NCBI RefSeq assembly: GCF_004339095.1
Contig: NZ_SMGQ01000017.1
Coordinates: 62,001 to 126,000, forward strand
Length of the DNA stretch: 64,000 nucleotides
DNA from: Natranaerovirga hydrolytica
Lineage (GTDB): Bacteria > Bacillota > Clostridia > Lachnospirales > DSM-24629
Reading direction: 5' to 3'
Shown here: in pieces, positions 26,982-36,282 of the stretch
How positions within the stretch are numbered: position 1 is the first letter of the stretch
How the letters are laid out: every line of letters begins with the position of its first letter
The notes under the pieces: model-generated
The model's database searches: none
Told to the model about the DNA's origin: nothing
The model's input: the letters and a program-made list of their open reading frames with translations, nothing else
Program-made: the position numbers and the translations under genes

Positions 26982-27956
26982 TCAATCAAGTTGAACTGTT
27001 ATATTTGGATGAAAGATTTCTGCAAGTTCTAACAATGCCTCTTTTATCCTAGGTCCTTGTCTATAGTATTTGTCTTCTTCTACTACAAACAAACGCCCTT
27101 CTTGAATAGCTGTCAAATCTTTATAGCCTTCCAAATCAGATAATGCCTCTCTATACATCTCGGATGTAATCAGTATATCTGGATCTTGTTCTATTAATAA
27201 TTCTATATTATAAGACCAATTGGTTCCATCTGAAGCAACATTGATTGCTCCTGCTTTTTCCATCATATCTCCAATAAAAGTATCTCCTGTAGCTGTAGAA
27301 TCCCACTCTCCTGCTCCAATCACAAAATAGGCTGTTGGCTTCTCAACACCATCTAATTGTTTATCTAATGTAGCCAATATGTTTCTTATATCCTTAATCA
27401 CATTTGTTGCTTCTTCATTTCTATTTAATACGCTTCCCATTACTTCTATATAATCCATTGTTCCTTCAAAATTTTCATCATAATCTAACGCCAATACATT
27501 AACCCCTTGATTCATAAGGGTCGCAAACAAATCTTGGTCTATCATTGAAGACAGCACGACCAAATCAGCATTTGCTTCAATAATGGTTTCTACATTCAAA
27601 TCTAATAATGTCCCAAATTCTTCTATTTCTAAAACTTCTTCTGGATAATTACAGTATGTAGAACGTCCAATTAGTTTATCTCCTGCACCTAATTCAAATA
27701 TAATTTCTGTCATTTCAGGTGAAAAAGACAATATGGTTTCTGGCTCTTCTTCAATGATTACTTTTTCACCAAATTTTGTCTGTATCTCTATTGGATATTG
27801 TGTGTTTGATGTTTCATTCTCTTGAGTTTCTATCTCACTGTGAGGTTGGGAATTCTCTTCTATGTTATTTGTTCCATTGGAACCACATGCCGTGGCAAAC
27901 ATCATTAATATCATTAAACCCATTACCACTATTTTTTTTAAAAGTATTTTTTTCAT
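26982..27956 (-). CDS. btuF: Corrinoid-binding lipoprotein of the ABC importer
   Basis: A 324-residue class III binding protein with a lipoprotein signal (lipobox FATACGS, Cys at about 24), an acidic Asn/Glu-rich linker and a two-lobed fold beginning at about residue 55. ILSFSPEMTEIIFELGAGDKL and RSTYCNYPEE match BtuF-type proteins, where the conserved glutamates contact arginines of the permease. It is the first gene behind the cobalamin riboswitch, and the downstream genes follow at once. Confidence 0.9.
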   Translation of the reverse strand: MKKILLKKIVVMGLMILMMFATACGSNGTNNIEENSQPHSEIETQENETSNTQYPIEIQTKFGEKVIIEEEPETILSFSPEMTEIIFELGAGDKLIGRSTYCNYPEEVLEIEEFGTLLDLNVETIIEANADLVVLSSMIDQDLFATLMNQGVNVLALDYDENFEGTMDYIEVMGSVLNRNEEATNVIKDIRNILATLDKQLDGVEKPTAYFVIGAGEWDSTATGDTFIGDMMEKAGAINVASDGTNWSYNIELLIEQDPDILITSEMYREALSDLEGYKDLTAIQEGRLFVVEEDKYYRQGPRIKEALLELAEIFHPNITVQLD

Positions 27957-28063
27957 TCTTCTCTCTCCTTTTGTTTGAAGTTTAAAATTTTCAAAAGGGA
28001 TGGCTTACATAACGATTGATAACCTTTTATAGAACGCTTCTTAAAAATCATTCCAATTGATCT

Positions 28064-28096
28064 ATAAAAAAACCGTATATAGTAATCAATATACGG
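28064..28096 (-). terminator. Expression-platform terminator of the cobalamin riboswitch
   Basis: CCGTATAT and ATATACGG (28073-28096) pair around eight bases, followed on the minus strand by seven T. It lies between the riboswitch aptamer and the btuF start, so ligand binding upstream can decide between termination here and read-through. Confidence 0.85.
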
Positions 28097-28119
28097 TAAT
28101 AAGCATCTACAAAAAATGT

Positions 28120-28327
28120 TATGCATTAGTCACCGCACTTTCCCTCCGAAAGCCGTGTTACTTTCGTTAAATATAAGGCAGTTCTCCTGACTTGCACCTT
28201 TAACCTACTTCCCACCTTCTCAGGATATTTCCCAATGGTATTAGGGGTTCGTAATGCTTACAGTAGCGGGGGCTGTAATGGATTTTCACCATTTTCCCTT
28301 TTAATCCTTCCTATGAAAGAACCTCAT
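28120..28327 (-). promoter_or_regulatory. Cobalamin (B12) riboswitch
   Basis: On the minus strand the conserved blocks occur in order: AGGTTCTTTC, AAAAGGGAA, GGTGAAAATCC, ACAGCCCCCGCTACTGTAA, GAAGGTGGGAAGTAGG and the B12 box variant AAGTCAGGAGAACTGCC, followed by AACGAAAG...CTTTCG and GTGCGGTGACTAATGC, which can form the kissing-loop region. The order and sequence leave little doubt. It controls btuFCD through the terminator at 28064-28096. Confidence 0.97.
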
Positions 28328-28388
28328 ATTCTATTCAATTGCATTTACAAATATAATATACTTCATTCTTGGTGTCAATGTTTTTATC

Positions 28389-29243
28389 TTAACTCACTTC
28401 TTCATAATTATCTTTATCAAATGCATGGTTGTAATCTTTCAGACTTTTTCCATCCTTAAAATCATTGTATAAACAAGCCATTAAGATACCCAAAGAGATT
28501 ATTGTGATGATGACACTATAGCGTACCATTATTTCACTTAAAACCCTTATACCTAATAATAACCCCATTAAGTTAAAAATCATATGCAAATAAATGGGCA
28601 CCAATATATTTTTGTGTTTCAAGTAATATAACGCGAATACAATCCCTATAACAAATGCATAGGTTCCTTGTATTAAATTACCGTGCATGACACCAAACAC
28701 AATGCTTTGAATGATGATTGCAATCATTAAATGACTGCTTTTTCTAAAATCGTTAAGAATAACCCCTCTGCAAAGAACCTCTTCAAATAATGGCGCAATA
28801 AAAACCACCAATAACAGAGTCATAAAAACATTCCCACTGGCTACCGCCTCTATTGCATTATCATGCTCTACAATAAAATGCTCAATATCTATCACTTTCT
28901 CTAGACTCATTACAGCAGCACTAATGCAGACATTTAATACAATTGCCATAATTGTAAAAGAGAAAATATTTTCTGGGTTTAAGCTTTTAACTCTTATATA
29001 TTTTATTAATGATTTTTCTTTTCTCATTAAAAATAATAACCATATAAAGAATAACATCATTAGATTGACAAGCATCACCAGGTTCACTGTATGACTATTT
29101 ATAAAAAACATAATGTCATCTAGACTGGATATACCTTTAACCGCAGCAATTACCCCTAAAATAATACCTACTAAAAAACTGGTTACTAAATAAATAACGC
29201 CTATTAACAATAAAAAACCGACTGCCTTCAAAAAATTTTTCAA
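28389..29243 (-). CDS. CPBP-family intramembrane metalloprotease
   Basis: A 284-residue membrane protein with about eight helices and the Abi/CPBP motifs: EEVLCRGVI (Glu-Glu and Arg) at about residue 170, the FGVMHGN histidine, and HMIFN near the C-terminus. These residues form the intramembrane zinc site in Rce1-type proteases. Substrate is unknown; in Firmicutes some members act in bacteriocin immunity or surface protein processing. It starts at a TTG seven bases after GGGGAG. It follows the HAD gene at 26 bases. Confidence 0.85.
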   Translation of the reverse strand: MKNFLKAVGFLLLIGVIYLVTSFLVGIILGVIAAVKGISSLDDIMFFINSHTVNLVMLVNLMMLFFIWLLFLMRKEKSLIKYIRVKSLNPENIFSFTIMAIVLNVCISAAVMSLEKVIDIEHFIVEHDNAIEAVASGNVFMTLLLVVFIAPLFEEVLCRGVILNDFRKSSHLMIAIIIQSIVFGVMHGNLIQGTYAFVIGIVFALYYLKHKNILVPIYLHMIFNLMGLLLGIRVLSEIMVRYSVIITIISLGILMACLYNDFKDGKSLKDYNHAFDKDNYEEVS

Positions 29244-29269
29244 TGTATTTCTCCCCTTTATATTTGTTA

Positions 29270-29983
29270 TTAAAGCACTGGTAAAGCTTTTACAAATTCA
29301 TATAAATCCTCATATTTCCCTTTATAATCACAAATAATTGCTTGGTCTTCTCTATTAATCATGTGGTCTTCTACAAGATAGGTTTTAATGCCTAATTTCC
29401 CTGCTATCAGATCTTCTTGCACATCGTTTCCGATCATTAGACACTCTCTTGCTTCTTTATTAATGGCTTTTAAAATTTCATTATAGTACTTTAATTGTGG
29501 TTTACAATAGTTGTTTTGTTCATAAGAGGTTATATAACTAAAAACAGATGGGTCAATATTAGCCCATTTTATTCGATGTAATATGGCCTTTTTAGGAAAT
29601 AATGGGTTCGTCGCTAATACCATATTATAATTCTTTTCACTTAAAAGGCGAACCGTCTTTTCCATACTATCATTTTTTGTTTTTACAGCCACTTTTGCTT
29701 TATGAAAACCTTCGTCATAAAATTTATCAAATCTATCTTTATATATGTTAATATCTTCTTTAATTAAGCCTGAAAATGTCTCCATAAAAACACTTTCATT
29801 GCTTCTTTTTTCGTTGTTTTGAACCATTTCTTTTGTAGCTGCCCAAACATACTTTACAAGTGTTTTTTCATCTATTAAATCCTTAAAGGATTGGGACATC
29901 TCATCAAAATATACTTTCATAAAAACCTCTGTATCTAGTGGCAAAACTGTTCCATCTAAATCAAATAAAATCGTATTAATCAT
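29270..29983 (-). CDS. HAD-superfamily hydrolase
   Basis: A 237-residue haloacid-dehalogenase-type phosphatase. Motif I is LFDLDGTVLPLD (nucleophile Asp), motif II is ATNPLFP, and motifs III/IV are CKPQLKYY and CLMIGNDVQEDL. A helical cap lies between about 20 and 100. It is a small-molecule phosphatase of unknown substrate, transcribed with the CPBP protease downstream and divergently from the kinase gene at 30272. Confidence 0.85.
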   Translation of the reverse strand: MINTILFDLDGTVLPLDTEVFMKVYFDEMSQSFKDLIDEKTLVKYVWAATKEMVQNNEKRSNESVFMETFSGLIKEDINIYKDRFDKFYDEGFHKAKVAVKTKNDSMEKTVRLLSEKNYNMVLATNPLFPKKAILHRIKWANIDPSVFSYITSYEQNNYCKPQLKYYNEILKAINKEARECLMIGNDVQEDLIAGKLGIKTYLVEDHMINREDQAIICDYKGKYEDLYEFVKALPVL

Positions 29984-30163
29984 TTAATTCCCTCCAAAAT
30001 CTATCTTTTTTTATTTTATTTTACCATAGTTAAATTTAAATGGCTACTAACTCAAAACCTCTAATATTTTATTATGATTAATCGGCATGAAATGCTTTGT
30101 TGTAAAAAATTTATATAATCTTCTAATCTTTATTATATTTTTTATTAAAATATAATAGCTTTA

Positions 30164-30192
30164 TTGATGGCACTGTCAAAAAATGTTATAAT
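30164..30192 (+). promoter_or_regulatory. Promoter of the sensor kinase operon
   Basis: TTGATG (30164-30169), a 17-base spacer and TATAAT (30187-30192) on the plus strand, about 80 bases before the start codon, with a GGTGGGG ribosome site at 30261-30267. Confidence 0.8.
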
Positions 30193-30271
30193 ATAGTACA
30201 AACACTCTTTTTTATGCTTGTTTTGCTATATACATAATGACTATGATGATAGACTATAAAGGTGGGGTACT

Positions 30272-33200
30272 ATGTATACTGAAGAAAGAATGAACATTGG
30301 ATATGTTACACCTTTTATATGGGGAGATATTAGCTTAACTTATTTGAAAGGTGCTATGCAAGTAACGGAAGAACACAATGCCAATCTCATCTGTATTATT
30401 GGACAAAAACCAAAAGATCCACATAACAATAATTCTAGTGCTAATATTATCTATGATTTTATAGACAAAAAGAATGTAAATGGGCTTATTGCTTGGGCAT
30501 CACATTATAACCAGTATTTAACCTCTGAAGAAACCCTTGCTTTTTTTAAAAAATTCAGTGAAATCCCCATCATTACCATTTCTAATCGTATTAACAATAT
30601 ACCTGCTTTAATAACAGATAATGAAAATGGTATCCACTCCTTGGTAAGTCATTTATACAATGTTCATGGCTATAAAAAAATTGCTTTTGTAAGAGGACCC
30701 TCTTATCATAATGTTGCTCAAAAGAGATATCACGCTTTTTTAAATGCTATGAAAACCTATAACTTAGAAGTTAATGCTGATTTAATTACAACGCCTTTGC
30801 CATTTTCTGAAGCATCAGGACACACTGCTGTAACATTATTTGTAGATGAACGAAATTTGTCTTTTCAAAAAGATATTGAAGCCATTATATGCCCTTCAGA
30901 TTTTATTGCCTTAGGTGTCTCAAACGCTTTAAAGAAACGTCATGTTAAGATTCCTAATGATGTGGCTTTAGTTGGTTTTAATAATAAACGCGAAAGCATC
31001 ATGTGTAATCCCCCAATAACAACTATCGATCCAAGAAATACGACTTATGGTAAAATTGCTGCTCGATTATTAATGAACAACCTTGTCCATGGCACTGAAA
31101 TAAAAACAGTGAATTATATTCCTACAAAGCTTATCGTACGACGTTCATGTGGTTGTTTAGAGCCTATGGCTAACACACAGGATGATTCATTATTTTTCTC
31201 AAACGAAAAGTATACCGAAGATATTGAGGCAATCAAATTATCTTTAAGAACCTTTCATAGTTTAACTTTAAAATCATTGGAGCACTTATGGGTAGATAAA
31301 ATGATAGACTATTTTAATACCAGTCTGCACAACCCTGATTCTGATCATTTTATCAATTATTTACAACACTTATTAGATGAGTTAAAAGAATATGAAGAAG
31401 ACATTGGTGTGATACAGAACTTCATCTCAGAAATGAGAAAATTCTTCTTACCTACTTTAAAAAAGAATACCTTGATCATTCGTGCTTCTAATTTATGGAA
31501 TCAAGCTAGGGTTCAAATTAATTTAGCTACTGAATACACCCATGCTAACTATCAGAAAAAAACAGATCAATTTTTAGTCAGCTTACATTCAACAACACAA
31601 ACATTAACCACAACTTATTCCTTAACAGATTTACTAGAGGGCATTTCAAAAATATTAGTTGACTTACAAATACCTGGATGCTATATTTCGCTTTACACAA
31701 ATTCACAAAAGCCTCTTAATGAGTGTCAGCTTATTTTTGGCTTTAATCATAATAAGAGGCTTGTTTTAGAAGACAATTTATATTATAACCCAAAAGAGCT
31801 TTTACCTAAAAAGTACATTCCTAGCTATAGATATACAATGATTTTACATCCTCTTTATTTTAAAGATTATCAATTAGGGTTTGTGTTATTTGAAGTTGGT
31901 CCTTTAGAAAAAGCCAATTATCATATTCTCTGTAACGAAATTAGCTCTGCCCTATATCGCATTAAAATGTTTGAGCAACTTAAGACGTCTGAAAAACAAC
32001 GTACAGATTTGCTGCGTGAGTTGGAAGAAAAAAATCAAGAACTTGAGCTAAAAATCAAAAAGCGTACTGCAGCTATTCAAAAAGTTAATGAACAACTTAA
32101 AAATGCCATTCATGAAGCTCGCTCAGCTAATTTAGCTAAAAGTAGATTTTTAGCCAATATGAGTCATGAAATACGCACACCTCTTAATTGTATTATTGGA
32201 TTTGTTGAAATACTAAATGTGACTAAAAGCAAAACTGAACAAAAAGAATATATTAATCTTATTATAGAAGAAAGCGAGCGATTAATGGAGCTCATTAATC
32301 AAATTTTAGATTTTTCTAAAATTGAATCTGGTAAATTGTCTCTTAATAATGAACCTTTTAATTTAAATACTTTATTAGAAAGTTTGACTTCAACTTATTC
32401 CACTATTGCTTCTAACAAAGGACTGGATTATACTTTGACCATTCATTCAGATATTGGAGAACACTTAATTGGAGATTCTATTCGCTTAAGACAAGTATTG
32501 GTTAATTTGATTAATAATGCCATAAAATTCACTTATAAAGGCTCTGTTCATTTATTGGTTACCAAAGAAAATGAAAGCCACGACCACATCACTCTATTAT
32601 TTGAAATTAAGGACACTGGCATTGGTATTAAAGAAAATCGTCAAAAAGAAATATTTAACCTTTTTGAACAAGCTGAAAATAGTACCACTCGTAAATATGG
32701 GGGTACTGGATTAGGCACTGCTATCTCTAAACAATTAGTGGAGTTGATGAATGGGCAGATTGGTGTAATTAGTCAAGAGAATACAGGCAGTACTTTTTGG
32801 TTTACAGCAAAATTCCAAAAATTAGATTTTGATTTTAATCAAACCTCTTATAATTTAGAAAAAGAGTACGCTTCAATGTCTTTACCAGATTTTGATGGAA
32901 ATTACAAAATTCTTCTTGCTGAAGATTATTCTACCAATCAAAGATTAGTATCCTCTCACTTAAATAGTATTGGCATAAAAGTGGATATTGCAGAAAATGG
33001 TATTATTGCTGTGAACAAAGCAAAGGCTAATGCTTATGACCTTATATTAATGGATATCCAAATGCCTGAGATGGACGGTATAGAAGCAACACAAATTTTG
33101 CGCAACCTTCCAAAGCACAAACAAACTTCCATTATCGGTCTGACTGCAAATGCTTTTGAATCGGATATAAAAAAATACCTAAGTATTGGAATGAATGATA

Positions 33201-33688
33201 TCATTACAAAGCCTTTTAGGAAGATACCTTTCTTAAGTAAAATCATTCAGCATTTAACCAATCAAGAGGTTTTGCAAAAAGAGCATACGATACATGAAGC
33301 CGCTATTACTTTACAAAATGAATACCTTACTAACACACCTATAGACATACATCAACTGACTGAGGATTTGAACGGTGATACAGACTTTACTTATAGCCTC
33401 ACAAAAGATTTTACAAACATTACTAAAGAGCAACTTAAAGAACTTGAAACTGCACTTAAACATAAAGATTACCAAAAAGTTGAAACCATTGCCCATACTA
33501 TTAAGGGCGCTGCTTTAAACATTTGCGCTCATCGTTTTGCTAATTTAGCAATGGATTTAGAAGATGCTACAAAAAATAAAAGCAATTATTCTTCAAAGCT
33601 CATTTTAAATGATTTAGTAGAGGAATTAATGACATTAGAAAAATATTTGCAAAATTTATCTAATGAAAATGACGGAGGGTTAGTATGA
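30272..33688 (+). CDS. Cytosolic hybrid histidine kinase with LacI-type sensor domain
   Basis: 1138 residues, no membrane segment. Residues 1-290 resemble the sugar-binding half of LacI/GalR repressors without the DNA-binding head (NIGYVTPFIWGD, AIICPSDFIALGVSNAL, VGFNNKRES). A helical/GAF-like middle and a coiled coil (about 575-625) lead to HisKA with the phospho-acceptor His in NMSHEIRTPLN (about 632). Then come HATPase (DTGIGI, GGTGLGTAIS), a receiver domain with Asp in ILMDIQMPEMDG (about 925), and a C-terminal HPt with IAHTIKGAA (about 1073). It overlaps the next gene by four bases. It should sense a cytosolic small ligand, possibly a sugar, and feed the HD-GYP regulator. Confidence 0.9.
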   Translation: MYTEERMNIGYVTPFIWGDISLTYLKGAMQVTEEHNANLICIIGQKPKDPHNNNSSANIIYDFIDKKNVNGLIAWASHYNQYLTSEETLAFFKKFSEIPIITISNRINNIPALITDNENGIHSLVSHLYNVHGYKKIAFVRGPSYHNVAQKRYHAFLNAMKTYNLEVNADLITTPLPFSEASGHTAVTLFVDERNLSFQKDIEAIICPSDFIALGVSNALKKRHVKIPNDVALVGFNNKRESIMCNPPITTIDPRNTTYGKIAARLLMNNLVHGTEIKTVNYIPTKLIVRRSCGCLEPMANTQDDSLFFSNEKYTEDIEAIKLSLRTFHSLTLKSLEHLWVDKMIDYFNTSLHNPDSDHFINYLQHLLDELKEYEEDIGVIQNFISEMRKFFLPTLKKNTLIIRASNLWNQARVQINLATEYTHANYQKKTDQFLVSLHSTTQTLTTTYSLTDLLEGISKILVDLQIPGCYISLYTNSQKPLNECQLIFGFNHNKRLVLEDNLYYNPKELLPKKYIPSYRYTMILHPLYFKDYQLGFVLFEVGPLEKANYHILCNEISSALYRIKMFEQLKTSEKQRTDLLRELEEKNQELELKIKKRTAAIQKVNEQLKNAIHEARSANLAKSRFLANMSHEIRTPLNCIIGFVEILNVTKSKTEQKEYINLIIEESERLMELINQILDFSKIESGKLSLNNEPFNLNTLLESLTSTYSTIASNKGLDYTLTIHSDIGEHLIGDSIRLRQVLVNLINNAIKFTYKGSVHLLVTKENESHDHITLLFEIKDTGIGIKENRQKEIFNLFEQAENSTTRKYGGTGLGTAISKQLVELMNGQIGVISQENTGSTFWFTAKFQKLDFDFNQTSYNLEKEYASMSLPDFDGNYKILLAEDYSTNQRLVSSHLNSIGIKVDIAENGIIAVNKAKANAYDLILMDIQMPEMDGIEATQILRNLPKHKQTSIIGLTANAFESDIKKYLSIGMNDIITKPFRKIPFLSKIIQHLTNQEVLQKEHTIHEAAITLQNEYLTNTPIDIHQLTEDLNGDTDFTYSLTKDFTNITKEQLKELETALKHKDYQKVETIAHTIKGAALNICAHRFANLAMDLEDATKNKSNYSSKLILNDLVEELMTLEKYLQNLSNENDGGLV

Positions 33689-34686
33689 AAGTATTAATAG
33701 TAGATGATGATTTAATTAGCTTAAGAAAATTAGAATGGCTCGTAAAGTCATTGGGACATGAGACCATTACCGCCCAAAATGGCGAAGAAGCTTGGCAAAT
33801 TTGGAAGGATCAAGGACCTCGTATGTTAATCACTGACTGGATTATGCCTAAGGTAAGCGGCCCCTCTTTATGTGAGAAAATTAGAAATTCTGAAGGTAGG
33901 CAATATACCTATATTATTATTGTTACCACAAAAAGAAATACCCATGACTTAATTGAAGCGATCAATGCAGGAGCGGATAACTTTATTTCAAAACCCTATT
34001 CAAAAGAAGAACTTTCTGCTAAAATTACTTCTGGACAAAGAATTGTTGACTTAGAATCAAGGGATATGATTATTTTTGCTATTTCAAAATTAGCCGAATC
34101 TAGAGATGTAGAAACAGGAAATCATCTTGAAAGAATTCGTTATTATTCAAAAATCTTAGCTCAACATTTACATAAAAAACAAAAATATGACGGTCAAGTA
34201 GATCATTCTTTTATAGACAATATATTTTTAACCAGTCCTTTACATGACATTGGAAAAATCGGTATTCCCGATCATATTCTTCTTAAACCGGATCGTTTGG
34301 ATGATGAAGAATTTGCTATAATGAAAACACATACTATCATCGGGCATGAAACACTTATTGCTACTGCCAATAAAGATTTGAAAGCAGATTATTTAAAAAT
34401 GAGTGCTTCCATCGCTTTATCTCATCACGAAAAATATGATGGTTCTGGATATCCTCATGGATTAAAAGGCGAAGAAATACCTTTGCCTGCAAGAATCGTT
34501 GCTTTAGCAGATGTTTATGACGCCTTAGTCAGCAAACGAGTTTATAAAACATCTTACCCCCATGATATTTCTAAATCCATCATATTAAAAGGTAATAAAA
34601 CCCACTTTGATCCTACTATTGTTGAAGCGTTCTTAGCTTGTGAAGATCAATTTATTGAGGTTTCTAATCTTTACAAAGATCATTAA
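33685..34686 (+). CDS. Response regulator with HD-GYP phosphodiesterase domain
   Basis: 333 residues. The receiver domain (1-120) has the acidic pocket VDDD and phospho-Asp in LITDWIMPK. The HD-GYP domain (about 140-325) has HDIGKIGIPDHIL, HHEKYDGSGYPHGLKG and ALADVYDALVS, intact for metal binding and c-di-GMP hydrolysis. Translation is coupled to the kinase by an ATGA overlap with GGAGGG just before. The pair should link a cytosolic signal to lower c-di-GMP, opposite to the GGDEF protein at 12219. Confidence 0.92.
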   Translation: MKVLIVDDDLISLRKLEWLVKSLGHETITAQNGEEAWQIWKDQGPRMLITDWIMPKVSGPSLCEKIRNSEGRQYTYIIIVTTKRNTHDLIEAINAGADNFISKPYSKEELSAKITSGQRIVDLESRDMIIFAISKLAESRDVETGNHLERIRYYSKILAQHLHKKQKYDGQVDHSFIDNIFLTSPLHDIGKIGIPDHILLKPDRLDDEEFAIMKTHTIIGHETLIATANKDLKADYLKMSASIALSHHEKYDGSGYPHGLKGEEIPLPARIVALADVYDALVSKRVYKTSYPHDISKSIILKGNKTHFDPTIVEAFLACEDQFIEVSNLYKDH

Positions 34687-34722
34687 AAAAAGCCAAATCC
34701 ATTAATGGATTTGGCTTTTTTT
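34685..34722. terminator. Bidirectional terminator between convergent genes
   Basis: AAAAAAGCCAAATCCAT and its complement form a 17-base perfect stem with a very small loop and T runs on both strands. It ends the kinase-regulator operon and the lipoprotein gene. Confidence 0.93.
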
Positions 34723-34725
34723 CTT

Positions 34726-35448
34726 CTAAATGGTCCATTCGTCATGAACGATAGCTCTCAAATACATTTCGCCTTCGTATTCTTCAAATACCAATCTTAA
34801 ACTTCTCCAATCCATACCAAAATAATCTTCTTCAAACCCTTCAAAATGAAACTCTATGAATTCACCTTCTGGATAAGCCTCTTCAATATTATTAATGGTA
34901 TTGCCTGTAGATATCTGAACGTTATTACCAATCATATGTGGATTGGCAAAATCTTCATCATAAATAAACCGTTCATAATACTCGCCAAACGTTTTTTCTA
35001 TAGGATTGCCTTTACCATCAAAAACACCCCAAGTGTAAACTTCTTCGCTTTCAAATATCTCTGTTAATTCATCTGATTCTAATACTATATCTTCATCTAA
35101 GTCTAAGTAAGCATAGGGAGAAAATGTAATCCCTTCTTCTGGATGGGCAATTTCTGCAATTTTATCCATTTCTTTCTCTTTAATCCAATTGACAGTTTTT
35201 AATGCTATCTGAATTAATGTCTCATCATCTTGGTCTTCTTTGTCTTCTTGATCTTCCCTTTCTTCTATTTGATTTTGCAGAGTTTCATTCTCTTCTTCTA
35301 ATATATTGATTTGATCTTCTAACGCTTCAATCTGAGCCTCTAGTTCATTCATTTGATCCGTATTATCATTGGTATTATCTTCTTGTGTATCACAACCATA
35401 AAACAGCATAGAAATCATTAGTATGCCTACGATCATTATTTTCTTCAT
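34726..35448 (-). CDS. Lipoprotein with coiled-coil stalk, unknown function
   Basis: 240 residues. A signal peptide ends in the lipobox MLFYGCD (Cys 19). Residues 33-75 are a Leu/Ile heptad, Glu/Gln-rich coiled coil, and the rest (about 78-240) is a compact acidic domain rich in aromatic residues (EEYEGEMYLRAIVHDEW at the end). The second half resembles uncharacterised surface lipoproteins of Clostridia, with no known enzyme motif. It is monocistronic with an AGGAGG site. The strongly acidic composition suits an exported protein of a salt-adapted cell. Confidence 0.75.
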   Translation of the reverse strand: MKKIMIVGILMISMLFYGCDTQEDNTNDNTDQMNELEAQIEALEDQINILEEENETLQNQIEEREDQEDKEDQDDETLIQIALKTVNWIKEKEMDKIAEIAHPEEGITFSPYAYLDLDEDIVLESDELTEIFESEEVYTWGVFDGKGNPIEKTFGEYYERFIYDEDFANPHMIGNNVQISTGNTINNIEEAYPEGEFIEFHFEGFEEDYFGMDWRSLRLVFEEYEGEMYLRAIVHDEWTI

Positions 35449-35539
35449 ATCTTAGCCTCCTTTTTAATCATCACGATGTTATTGCTTATTATTAACTATT
35501 TCTCTTATATTATGTGTTTGAACCCTGCAAAAGAAATAC

Positions 35540-35581
35540 AAAAGACAATTTTCACCTTTTATAGGTTTCAATTGTCTTTTG
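35540..35581 (-). terminator. Terminator of the nitroreductase gene
   Basis: AAAAGACAATT pairs with AATTGTCTTTT, with an inner ACCT/AGGT, 13 bases after the stop codon. Confidence 0.85.
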
Positions 35582-35593
35582 TTTATTGGACGT

Positions 35594-36121
35594 TTAATTT
35601 TTATATTTGTTCCAACTGATTATTTCATTAATGGTTTTTCTTTGTGTTTGATGCCTTTCTATATCTGATTCATTCAAAGGGTAACCCACTGGTAATAATG
35701 CAACAACTTCCATGCTTCTTGGTAGCTCTAATAATGTGTGACATTGATAAGAGTTAAATGCACAAACCCAACATGTACCAAGGCCTAATTCTGTAGCTGC
35801 TAATGTCATATGGTCAATTGCTATTCCAAGATCCACATCACTATAATCTTTTCCATCACTTCTTCTCCAAGAAATACTATGATCTGAGCAAGCCACTATA
35901 ATAGCAGGCGCTTTTGAAAACCATGACTTAGAATAAACTTGAGATATTTTTTCTATCATCTCTTTATCATTAATGATAATAAAGTGCCACGGCTGAAAAT
36001 TAACTGCTGAAGGTGCTATTCTTGCCGCTTCAACTATATTTAATAACTTTTCCTTCTCCACCTCTTTGTCTTGATATTTTCTAACAGAATATCTTCTTTT
36101 TGCCAACTCTAAAAAATCCAT
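35594..36121 (-). CDS. Nitroreductase-family FMN oxidoreductase
   Basis: 175 residues, a small nitroreductase fold that reduces nitro-, quinone- or flavin-like compounds with NAD(P)H. The FMN phosphate contact RRYSVRKYQDKEV at the N-terminus, AARIAPSAVNFQPWHFIII and GLGTCWVCAFN are typical. The ATG at 36121 lies just after AGGAGGCAAAT; an upstream in-frame start is less likely. No neighbour indicates its substrate. Confidence 0.88.
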   Translation of the reverse strand: MDFLELAKRRYSVRKYQDKEVEKEKLLNIVEAARIAPSAVNFQPWHFIIINDKEMIEKISQVYSKSWFSKAPAIIVACSDHSISWRRSDGKDYSDVDLGIAIDHMTLAATELGLGTCWVCAFNSYQCHTLLELPRSMEVVALLPVGYPLNESDIERHQTQRKTINEIISWNKYKN

Positions 36122-36193
36122 ATTTGCCTCCTTTTTTTCCTTTAACACCATCATAACATACTCGTTTTATGTGTAAAAGTCATAAATAACATT

Positions 36194-36251
36194 AAAAAAA
36201 GTGCACCTCCAAACGTTAGTTTTTCTCTAACATTTAAGGTGCACTTTTTTT
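36194..36251 (-). terminator. Terminator of the pectate lyase gene
   Basis: AAAAAAAGTGCACCT and AGGTGCACTTTTTTT form a long stem, with an additional inner GTTAG/CTAAC pair. It lies 30 bases after the stop codon and is able to act in both directions. Confidence 0.92.
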
Positions 36252-36282
36252 ATAACTGTTGCTTTATATATACATTAATTAT

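Noticed and set aside
30272-31150. LacI-family repressor gene
   Set aside because: There is no helix-turn-helix head, and the frame continues without a break into a histidine kinase, so it is a sensor domain and not a repressor.
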